From contig JBFFZZ010000236.1 in the NCBI GenBank assembly GCA_041568335.1, forward strand, positions 1 to 5,055: DNA of 5,055 nucleotides. Reading direction: 5' to 3'. Position 1 is the first letter of the stretch. Every line of letters begins with the position of its first letter. The DNA comes from WVWW01 sp041568335. Lineage in GTDB: Bacteria; Acidobacteriota; Polarisedimenticolia; Polarisedimenticolales; Polarisedimenticolaceae. A model generated the notes under the pieces. The model was not told the origin of the DNA, did no database searches, and saw only the letters and a list, made by a program, of their open reading frames with translations. A program made the translations under genes and the position numbers. Below are positions 1 through 5,055 of this stretch, in pieces.

Positions 1-298
1 GATTGCCGCCGCCGCTACGGATCCGGATGGAGCCGTTCACGTCGCCGACCAGCTCGCCCAACCACCCCTGGTCGGGATCCGTGCGGAACGTCCGTTGGGC
101 GCGCGCCACGTTCTCGTCGTAGCCGATCGACCCCCAGCCCTTGATGACACCCTGGCGGACCAGGAAGATCGCGCCGCGCGGGGCGGCGCTCCGCGAGCCC
201 TTGAGCAGGATCTTGAAGATATCCGCCGGAGACTGCGACGCGACCAGCGCCTGGACGCACTCCTCGAGCGCTGAAACGTACGTGTCTTCTAGTTGCAT
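1..298 (-). CDS. N-terminal part of a putative GAF-like sensory protein (runs off left edge)
   Basis: The frame reads leftward from ATG at 298-296 and stays open for 99 codons to the window edge, so only the N-terminus is visible. The protein begins MQLEDTYVSALEECVQAL, an amphipathic helix, followed by a region of the type ADIFKILLKGSRSAAPRGAIF (residues about 25-45) and then FLVRQGVIKGWGSIGYDE (about 45-63). A helix leading into a strand with 'R.aiFlvr.g...GWgs.G' is the pattern of GAF-like domains. No signal peptide or membrane segment is seen. The start is supported by a GGTGGA ribosome-binding-like site 6 nt upstream and by A/T-richer codons (CAA CTA GAA) at the 5' end, unlike the GC-rich codons that follow. 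It is divergent from lpxC and may share its control region. The family assignment is tentative: a generic regulatory or hypothetical protein is equally possible, because the C-terminal effector part is missing. Confidence 0.62.
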   Translation of the reverse strand, partial: MQLEDTYVSALEECVQALVASQSPADIFKILLKGSRSAAPRGAIFLVRQGVIKGWGSIGYDENVARAQRTFRTDPDQGWLGELVGDVNGSIRIRSGGGN

Positions 299-304
299 GG
301 GGCG

Positions 305-310
305 TCCACC
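305..310 (-). promoter_or_regulatory. Ribosome-binding site of the leftward gene
   Basis: On the minus strand the sequence reads GGTGGA, then six bases, then ATG at 298-296. This is a one-mismatch version of a purine-rich Shine-Dalgarno core at normal spacing, and it supports the chosen start. Confidence 0.45.
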
Positions 311-411
311 ACGACTCTCTCCGTTCCCGGCGATCTTGCCAGAACCGAGGCGAAATTCAAATGACCCCGGTCGACCCGGCCCAAAACGAGGCCACGGTCA
401 AAAATTGAGGC

Positions 412-417
412 TAAAAT
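412..417 (+). promoter_or_regulatory. Candidate -10 element upstream of lpxC
   Basis: TAAAAT matches the sigma70 -10 consensus TATAAT at five of six positions and lies 42 bp before the lpxC start, in the AT-richest part of the intergenic region. No good -35 hexamer is found 16-18 bp upstream (bases 388-395 are GC-rich), so the call rests on the -10 alone. It could be a chance match. Confidence 0.25.
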
Positions 418-459
418 GCCGCGACGCAACATTTCGCTTCGCCACCCGGACGCGAGCCG

Positions 460-1353
460 ATGCTGAATCGCCAAACCATCAAAAACCCGGTCGAAGTGGA
501 CGGCATCGCGCTCCACTCGGGCGGTCGGGTGCGGTTGCGGCTGGTGCCAGCCGGCGCCGGGACCGGGGTCGTTTTCGTTCGCACCGACCGCGGCAACGCC
601 GAGATTCCCGCACGACTGGAGTTCCAGGCCCCGAGCTTCTATTCCACCGTGTTGCGCAACGGGGAAGAGTCGGTCGGCACGGTCGAGCATCTGATGGCCG
701 CGGTGAGCGCGCTCCTGGTCGACGACCTGCGCATCGAGTTGGACGGTCCGGAGGTCCCGATCCTCGACGGCTCCGCGCGACCCTTTGTCGAGTTGATCCG
801 GTCCGCCGGCTTCAGCGAACATTCGGCGACACGGGATTACCTGACCCTGACGCGTCCGATCATCTTGCACGAGGAAGAAAAACGTATCGCGGCCTACCCG
901 AGCCGAGAGTTCCGCGTGACCTATGCGATCGACTTCGACCATCCGTTGCTCGGCCATCAAGAGCTGTCCGTGAGCCTGTGGGACACCCATGCATTCGCGG
1001 AGAAGCTCGCCCCCGCTCGAACATTCACTTTCGAACGCGATGTCGAAGCGCTGCGCGGGCGCGGTTTGGCACTGGGTGGTTCGCTGGACAACGCGATCGT
1101 GCTCGGCGAAGACGGGATCCTGAACGACCGGGAGCTCCGCTACCCCGACGAGTTCGTGCGTCACAAGATCCTCGATCTCACCGGCGATCTGTCGCTCGTC
1201 GGGCGCGCGGTTCGCGCCCACATCGTGGCCTACCGCGCGGGTCACGACCTGCACCTGCGGCTGGCGCGAGCGATCTTGCAGGCGCGGGATTCGTGGTACC
1301 TGGCTCCATGGTCCGAGCAAGCTCCCAGACGAGGGGCGTCGGCTCAAGCGTGA
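460..1353 (+). CDS. lpxC: UDP-3-O-acyl-N-acetylglucosamine deacetylase
   Basis: LpxC is the cytosolic zinc enzyme that removes the acetyl group from UDP-3-O-acyl-GlcNAc, the committed step of lipid A synthesis. The 297-residue product is close to the usual size of about 300. Both repeated domains are present. Visible landmarks are the N-terminal GIALHSG (His19), the catalytic and zinc motif TVEHLMAA (Glu76, His77), PILDGSA (100-106), PARTFTF (Thr188), the second zinc motif RHKILDLTGD (His235, Lys236, Asp239) and the catalytic His262 in AGHDLH. The spacing of Thr188, His235, Asp239 and His262 equals that of E. coli Thr191, His238, Asp242 and His265, so all key residues are in place. The ATG at 460 aligns with the N-terminus of known LpxC proteins, although its Shine-Dalgarno is weak (GGA at 448-450). 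It is the first gene of the operon; its TGA overlaps the start of the next gene. The last ~15 residues are a nonconserved, probably flexible tail. Confidence 0.97.
   Translation: MLNRQTIKNPVEVDGIALHSGGRVRLRLVPAGAGTGVVFVRTDRGNAEIPARLEFQAPSFYSTVLRNGEESVGTVEHLMAAVSALLVDDLRIELDGPEVPILDGSARPFVELIRSAGFSEHSATRDYLTLTRPIILHEEEKRIAAYPSREFRVTYAIDFDHPLLGHQELSVSLWDTHAFAEKLAPARTFTFERDVEALRGRGLALGGSLDNAIVLGEDGILNDRELRYPDEFVRHKILDLTGDLSLVGRAVRAHIVAYRAGHDLHLRLARAILQARDSWYLAPWSEQAPRRGASAQA
1350..1353 (+). promoter_or_regulatory. GTGA stop-start overlap (translational coupling)
   Basis: The TGA of lpxC (1351-1353) overlaps a GTG start at 1350. A purine-rich GAGGGG lies at 1331-1336, 13 nt upstream, further than ideal, so re-initiation by ribosomes finishing lpxC is a likely way of translating the downstream gene. 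The coupling is inferred from geometry. Confidence 0.5.
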
Positions 1354-1961
1354 GGCCACCTCGTATTCTCAGCATTCTCTGCCTGTGCGCCTTGCTGGGG
1401 CCGGGGCTCGCCGGCTGGGACGACCCGCCGGACAAGAAGAAGACCGCGGCCGAGAACGGACCGTGGATCGAGGTGCAACGCGCGGCACTCGTTGACGGGC
1501 GGGTGAGCGTGGATTTCAGCGTCGAGGGCGTCCTCACCGAGGAGACGCTCGAGGTGATCCAGTCGGGGATCCCGGTGAAGTTCCGCCACCGCATCGAGGT
1601 GCTGGGGCCGCGCAAGTACTGGATTTCCCGGCGCAACGTGCTAGCGCGCTCGGTTGTCGAAACGCGCGTCGCGTACGACGCCCTGACCGCGCGCTACGAG
1701 CTCACCCGGGTCACCACGCTGAAGAAGCCGCAACGCAAGAAGGGTCCGCCGCCGTACGAAGAGGCCACCGTGACGGACAACGCCGGCGAGATGCAACGAT
1801 GGATGGTCCAGGGCCAACACGTGGTGCTCTACGATCCCAAAAGCGAGTTGAATGGGGACGATCTGCGTGTCGCGATCGAATCCTCGATCGGCCGCGACTA
1901 CGTACTCTGGATCTTCCCCAAGCGGCGCACCGTCAGCGCCGTGGCACCGGTGACTCGCTGA
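1350..1961 (+). CDS. Secreted DUF4390-family protein
   Basis: A 203-residue product is predicted. With the GTG start it opens with a short basic n-region (RPPR), a hydrophobic stretch from about residue 6 to 21 and a plausible signal peptidase I site near GLA/G (residues 19-22), so export to the periplasm is likely. Neither cysteine in the hydrophobic core fits a lipobox. The mature part has the features of DUF4390 proteins: a strand-rich start (PWIEVQRAALVDGRVSVDFS), GIPVKF (73-78), RKYW (88-91) and VAYDALTARYELTR (107-120). A Lys/Pro-rich insert lies at 125-136, and the end YVLWIFPKR (184-192) is preserved. The molecular function of the family is unknown; from memory, members sit next to ntrY-ntrX in Betaproteobacteria, as here. 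An in-frame ATG at 1308 would add 14 residues before the signal peptide and has no ribosome-binding site, so GTG 1350 is preferred. The downstream kinase starts on the last base of its stop codon. Confidence 0.8.
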   Translation: MRPPRILSILCLCALLGPGLAGWDDPPDKKKTAAENGPWIEVQRAALVDGRVSVDFSVEGVLTEETLEVIQSGIPVKFRHRIEVLGPRKYWISRRNVLARSVVETRVAYDALTARYELTRVTTLKKPQRKKGPPPYEEATVTDNAGEMQRWMVQGQHVVLYDPKSELNGDDLRVAIESSIGRDYVLWIFPKRRTVSAVAPVTR

Positions 1962-1963
1962 TG
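1959..1963 (+). promoter_or_regulatory. TGATG stop-start overlap (translational coupling)
   Basis: The TGA of the DUF4390 gene (1959-1961) shares its last base with the ATG of the kinase gene (1961-1963). No clear Shine-Dalgarno is seen in the preceding 20 bases, which suggests that the kinase is translated by coupled re-initiation. This implies linked synthesis of the two proteins. Confidence 0.55.
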
Positions 1964-4135
1964 GCCGCCGGCCGACGCACCCTGGGTTCGGCCCTGCTGA
2001 TCATCGTCCTCGCGATTCTGGTGTGGTTGCTGTACCGCGCGCTCGGCGAACAGATGTCGGTCGGCCCGGAATCGGACAGCGGGCAGTTCCTGTTGCCGGC
2101 GCTGTCGCTGGCCCTCGTCGTGCTGGCGTTGGTCCTGGCCGGGGTTTTGATCACCAATCTGGTGCGGTTGATCACCGACCGGAAGCGCGGCATTCTCGGC
2201 TCACGGCTGCGCACGAAGCTCGTCTTCTTCTTCCTCGCCCTGGTACTCGCACCGGCGATCATCCTGTTCTACGGGTCCGCACACACGATCAAGCGGACGG
2301 TCGAGGCGATCCTCAGCACGCCGCTCGATCTGACTCGCGACTCCCAGCGCATCGTCGATGAATGGCGCGAGTATTTCGAGTCCCAGGCGCGCGGTCGCGC
2401 CGTCGCGATCGCCAACCAGATCACCGACCGGCGCTACCTGGACAGCGAGCATCGCGAAGACCTGGCCCGGTTGCTCGAGGAGTGGCAGCAGCAGGAGGAT
2501 CGACAGGTCATTCGCGTGACGTCGGGCGGCCGTCTGGTTGCGGCCTCGGGAACCTCGGCCGCCGACCCGCTACGGCACGAGTACGACCCGTTCCTGAACC
2601 AGCTTGCGGCCCAGGTCGAAGGCGACGGCGAGGTGGCGGCACAGATCGACAAACTCGAGAGTGGTCTACTGGCCCACGCCGCCGTGCGCGCCCGAGGATC
2701 GGCAGGGGAGACGGCAATCGTCTCCGTGGGGATCCTGGTGCCGCCCACGCTCGCCGAACGGCTCGAAGGGTTCCACGAGGCCAACCAGGCCTACCGCCAG
2801 TTCCGCGCGAACCGACGTGACCTCGTGCGTTTCTACGTCACCCTGATCGGCGTGATCTTCCTCGTGACGCTTTCGATCGCGACGTGGACCGGGTTCTACG
2901 TTTCCAAACGGATCACCGTTCCCATCCAGGAACTCGCCGCCGCATCGCGTGAGATCTCCGCCGGAAACCTCGACGTTCGCGTGCGCACCGATGTCGGCGA
3001 CGAGATGGCCCTGCTGGTCGATTCGTTCAACGACATGGCCGCCGAGCTGCAGGAGAGTCGCACGGTGATCACCCGTTCGACGGCCGATCTGCGTCGATCC
3101 AATCGCGAGCTCGATGAACGTCGCCGCTACATCGAGGTTTTGCTGGCGAACCTGTCCACCGGCGTGATCTCGCTCGACCGAAGCGGGCGTGTGACCACCG
3201 CGAACCCCGCTGTCAAGACGATCCTCGGAATCGACCTGCGCGCCGGCGACGACCCGCGGCACGAGCTCGCGCGGCATCGGCTGGAGCCGCTCGCCGAGCT
3301 GTTCGACCCCAACTTCCGGGGCGGAGGGGAGAGCCTGCGGCGCGATCTGACGATCGATCACGATGCCGCGACGCTCAACCTGTCGGCGCAGGTCACGCGA
3401 TTGCGTGGGGCTTCCGGCGAGGCGCTCGGCACCCTCGTCATGGTCGAGGACATGGGCGAGCTGATCCGCGCCCAACGTGCCGCAGCGTGGCGCGAGGTCG
3501 CCCGCCGGATCGCCCACGAGATCAAGAACCCGTTGACGCCGATCCAGCTTGCCGCCCAACGGCTGCGCAAGAAGTTCTCCACCAACTCGCCCGATCTCAG
3601 CGACGTGCTGCCCGTCGCGACGGCTTCGATCGAACGCGAGGTCGGGGCCTTGAAGCAGCTCGTGGATGAGTTTTCGCGGTTTGCGCGGATGCCCGAAGTC
3701 AAGCTGCGAGAAGTCGATTTCGATGCCGTCGTGCGGTCAGCGCTCGACCTGTACGAGGGGTCGACCGGCGTGCGCTTCGACGTCGACATCGACCCGTCGA
3801 CGGCGCGCTGCAAGCTCGATCCGGAGCAGATGCGCCGCGTCCTGATCAACCTGGTCGACAACGCGATCGCGGCGATGGAGAACCAGGGACAGATCCGGAT
3901 TCGCGCCACGCGCGGGGGATCGGGGATCCTGTCGATCGAAGTATGCGACGATGGGCCCGGGATCGAGCCGCAGGATCGGGACAAGATGTTCAGCCCGTAC
4001 TTCTCGACCAAGAAGCGCGGAACGGGGTTGGGACTCGCGATCGTGCACAAGGTCGTCACCGATCACGACGGGTCGATCCGTGTGGAGGACAACGAGCCGC
4101 GGGGTGTGCGGTTCGTGATCGAGATCCCGACCTGA
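1961..4135 (+). CDS. ntrY: NtrY-like membrane sensor histidine kinase
   Basis: A 724-residue inner-membrane kinase that would autophosphorylate and pass phosphate to the NtrX-like regulator encoded next. Order of parts: two N-terminal membrane segments (about 11-28 and 43-70), a basic cytoplasmic loop (RKRGILGSRLRTK), a third segment (86-106), an extracytoplasmic sensor region of about 185 residues (107-290), a fourth segment (291-313), HAMP (about 312-365), a linker helix, PAS (about 387-500), dimerisation/phosphoacceptor domain with RRIAHEIKNPLTPIQLAAQR (His519), and the ATP-binding domain. In the latter the N box INLVDNA (Asn630, Asn634), G1 box DDGPGI (663-668), F box (MFSPYFSTKK) and G2 box GTGLGL (687-692) are all intact, so the enzyme should be active. 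The H-box wording AWREVARRIAHEIKNPLTP is typical of the NtrY group. In-frame codons continue upstream to an ATG at 1799, but that part would lie inside the DUF4390 gene and is not NtrY-like; ATG 1961 puts the first membrane helix right after a short basic n-region. The ligand of the sensor region is unknown. Confidence 0.93.
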   Translation: MAAGRRTLGSALLIIVLAILVWLLYRALGEQMSVGPESDSGQFLLPALSLALVVLALVLAGVLITNLVRLITDRKRGILGSRLRTKLVFFFLALVLAPAIILFYGSAHTIKRTVEAILSTPLDLTRDSQRIVDEWREYFESQARGRAVAIANQITDRRYLDSEHREDLARLLEEWQQQEDRQVIRVTSGGRLVAASGTSAADPLRHEYDPFLNQLAAQVEGDGEVAAQIDKLESGLLAHAAVRARGSAGETAIVSVGILVPPTLAERLEGFHEANQAYRQFRANRRDLVRFYVTLIGVIFLVTLSIATWTGFYVSKRITVPIQELAAASREISAGNLDVRVRTDVGDEMALLVDSFNDMAAELQESRTVITRSTADLRRSNRELDERRRYIEVLLANLSTGVISLDRSGRVTTANPAVKTILGIDLRAGDDPRHELARHRLEPLAELFDPNFRGGGESLRRDLTIDHDAATLNLSAQVTRLRGASGEALGTLVMVEDMGELIRAQRAAAWREVARRIAHEIKNPLTPIQLAAQRLRKKFSTNSPDLSDVLPVATASIEREVGALKQLVDEFSRFARMPEVKLREVDFDAVVRSALDLYEGSTGVRFDVDIDPSTARCKLDPEQMRRVLINLVDNAIAAMENQGQIRIRATRGGSGILSIEVCDDGPGIEPQDRDKMFSPYFSTKKRGTGLGLAIVHKVVTDHDGSIRVEDNEPRGVRFVIEIPT

Positions 4136-4138
4136 CTC

Positions 4139-4145
4139 GGGGGAG
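4139..4145 (+). promoter_or_regulatory. Ribosome-binding site of the NtrX-like gene
   Basis: GGGGGAG lies between the kinase stop codon and the ATG at 4149. The GGAG core is only three bases from the ATG, closer than usual, but it is the only strong purine run in the 13-nt gap and gives this gene the best Shine-Dalgarno in the operon. Confidence 0.5.
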
Positions 4146-4148
4146 ACG

Positions 4149-5055
4149 ATGGCCGGTCAACGCATCCTGGTGGTCGACGACGAGCCGGGCGTCCGCTCGG
4201 CGCTCGAGGGCATCCTCGGGGACGAGGGCTTCGAGGTCGAGAGCGTCGATTCGGGCGAGCTGGGACTGGAGCGGCTGGCCGACGCGGATTTCGACGCGGT
4301 CCTGCTCGACGTCTGGCTGCCGGGTGCCGATGGGTTGGAGACGCTTCAGCGTTTGCGCGAGCGCAACCTCGGTCCGGCCGTGGTCATGATCTCGGGTCAC
4401 GGGACGATCGACACGGCCGTGCGCGCGACCAAGCTGGGGGCGTTCGATTTCATCGAGAAACCGCTGTCGCTCGAACGCACGCTCCTCGTCCTGAGGAACG
4501 CGCTGCGGCAGCGCAAGCTGGAGCGCATGAACACGCGCCTGCTCGAGCAACTGTCCCGCGACACGGAGATCACGGGGAACAGCGAGCACGCGCGGGACCT
4601 ACGCCGGGCCGTGGAGGTCGCGGCCAAGTCCGACGTGCCCGTGTTCCTCGTCGGTGCGCACGGCAGCGGCCGCGAGACCGTGGCCCGCCGGATTCACGCC
4701 ACGAGTCAGCGCCCGGACGCGCCGTTTGTCGAGATCCCCTGCGCGGCGCTCGACGACGCCGGCGTCGACGCGGTGTTGTTCGGCTCGACCGAGGTCCGCG
4801 GACGCATCGATCTGGCCGCGGGTGGCAGCCTGTTCCTCGGCGAGATCGATCGCCTCTCCAAGGCGACCCAACAGCGAGTCGCCGGTGTGCTCGAGGACCG
4901 CGCCCGTCAGGCGCCCGGCATCCGCACGTTGGCCTCGGCCTCGACGCCCAATCTCGCACCGGACCTGGCACGGTACCTCGACGGGATCCGCATCGACATC
5001 CCCTCGCTGCGCCGGCGCGCGGAAGACATCCCGATGCTCGCCGAGCGTTTCATGC
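4149..5055 (+). CDS. ntrX: NtrX-like response regulator with degenerate AAA+ domain (3' end beyond window)
   Basis: 302 residues are visible; the C-terminus, where this family normally has a Fis-type DNA-binding helix-turn-helix, lies outside the window. Residues 1-120 form a complete receiver: acidic pair Asp10/Asp11, phosphoacceptor Asp54 in LLDVWLPGADG, Ser82 in MISGHG, Lys104 in FIEKP. The wording around 78-108 is characteristic of NtrX rather than NtrC. A helical linker (about 110-138) leads to an AAA+ region aligned with sigma54 activators through ITGNSEHARDLR, RRIHATSQR, PFVEIPCAAL, LFG, GGSLFL, IPSLRRRAEDIP. Several catalytic elements have changed. Walker A reads GAHGSGRE with Arg175 in place of Lys. 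Only 12 residues lie between LFG (210-212) and GGSLFL (225-230), versus about 21 in NtrC, and GAFTGA is absent. Walker B reads LFLGEI with Gly231 in place of Asp. The arginine-finger stretch (FREDLYYRLN in relatives) is missing before IPSLRRR. The frame is open and GC-rich codon use continues, so this looks like a maintained, divergent protein rather than a pseudogene. It follows the kinase by 13 nt and is its likely partner. Confidence 0.88.
   Translation, partial: MAGQRILVVDDEPGVRSALEGILGDEGFEVESVDSGELGLERLADADFDAVLLDVWLPGADGLETLQRLRERNLGPAVVMISGHGTIDTAVRATKLGAFDFIEKPLSLERTLLVLRNALRQRKLERMNTRLLEQLSRDTEITGNSEHARDLRRAVEVAAKSDVPVFLVGAHGSGRETVARRIHATSQRPDAPFVEIPCAALDDAGVDAVLFGSTEVRGRIDLAAGGSLFLGEIDRLSKATQQRVAGVLEDRARQAPGIRTLASASTPNLAPDLARYLDGIRIDIPSLRRRAEDIPMLAERFM

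Larger units (their letters stand above)
299..459. promoter_or_regulatory. Divergent intergenic control region
   Basis: These 161 bases separate the starts of two genes that point away from each other, so promoters for both directions should lie here. The stretch from about 345 to 435 is clearly richer in A and T than the surrounding genes, with short A runs at 353-361 and 400-417. The pentamer GAGGC occurs three times in direct orientation (347-351, 388-392, 407-411). No strong stem-loop terminator or convincing complete sigma70 -35/-10 pair was found by eye. That promoters lie here is inference from gene orientation and composition. Confidence 0.5.

Noticed and set aside
320..364. Alternative sigma70-like pair TTGCCA (336-341) with TCAAAT (357-362) for lpxC, and TTGAAT/CAAGAT on the minus strand
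   Set aside because: The spacers are 15 and 16 bp and the -10 matches are only four and three of six bases, too weak to list as promoters.
141..1349. Upstream extension of the DUF4390 frame through the whole of lpxC and the intergenic region
   Set aside because: The translation before 1350 is Arg/Pro/Gly-rich with no recognisable domain, and it would bury the signal peptide in the middle of the protein.
289..1359. Long minus-strand open frame (356 codons) opposite lpxC
   Set aside because: It lies antisense to a gene with every LpxC catalytic residue, its translation is low-complexity and matches no family I recognise, and long antisense frames are expected in GC-rich DNA.
1799..1960. Upstream ATG giving the kinase 54 extra residues
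   Set aside because: The added residues are Arg-rich, overlap the conserved end of the DUF4390 gene and precede the natural N-terminal membrane helix; ATG 1961 fits much better.
3358..4059. Minus-strand frame of 233 codons opposite the kinase core
   Set aside because: It is a Ser/Arg-rich shadow of the conserved H, N and G boxes on the other strand and resembles no known protein.
4149..5055. The NtrX-like gene as a pseudogene
   Set aside because: The frame is uninterrupted for 302 codons, the receiver is perfect, and scaffold motifs of the AAA+ fold remain in order; the losses are clean and localised rather than random decay.

Overview
This GC-rich window comes from a Gram-negative bacterium: it carries lpxC, the committed enzyme of lipid A synthesis. 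The gene mix (free-standing lpxC, a DUF4390 protein, an NtrY-type kinase and an NtrX-like regulator) would fit a high-GC lineage such as Acidobacteriota or a proteobacterial or deltaproteobacterial-type group. That placement is inference from gene content and composition only; nothing in the window fixes the taxon. No mobile element, CRISPR array, tRNA or rRNA was seen.

Layout: (1) 1-298, minus strand: the first 99 codons of a gene that leaves the window at the left edge; they resemble a GAF-type sensory domain. (2) 299-459: a 161-bp divergent intergenic region with a locally AT-richer stretch that probably holds the promoters for both directions. (3) 460-5055, plus strand: a tightly packed operon of lpxC (460-1353), a secreted DUF4390-family protein (1350-1961, GTG start, 4-bp overlap), an NtrY-like membrane histidine kinase (1961-4135, 1-base TGATG overlap) and an NtrX-like response regulator (4149 to the right edge, 13-nt gap, truncated by the window).

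How they work together (inference): the kinase has an extracytoplasmic sensor region, HAMP, PAS and a complete catalytic core, and would phosphorylate Asp54 of the intact NtrX receiver. The DUF4390 protein carries a signal peptide, so it could act in the same compartment as the kinase sensor. Placing lpxC at the head of the operon suggests a link between lipopolysaccharide synthesis or envelope state and this phosphorelay.

The most notable observation is that the AAA+ domain of the NtrX-like protein is degenerate. The Walker A lysine is Arg, the Walker B aspartate is Gly, the segment that should hold the sigma54-contacting GAFTGA loop is about nine residues short and lacks the motif, and the arginine-finger segment is also about nine residues short. 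Its receiver looks fully functional. The protein therefore probably does not act as a sigma54-dependent ATPase activator and may work as a phosphorylation-controlled DNA-binding regulator of another kind.
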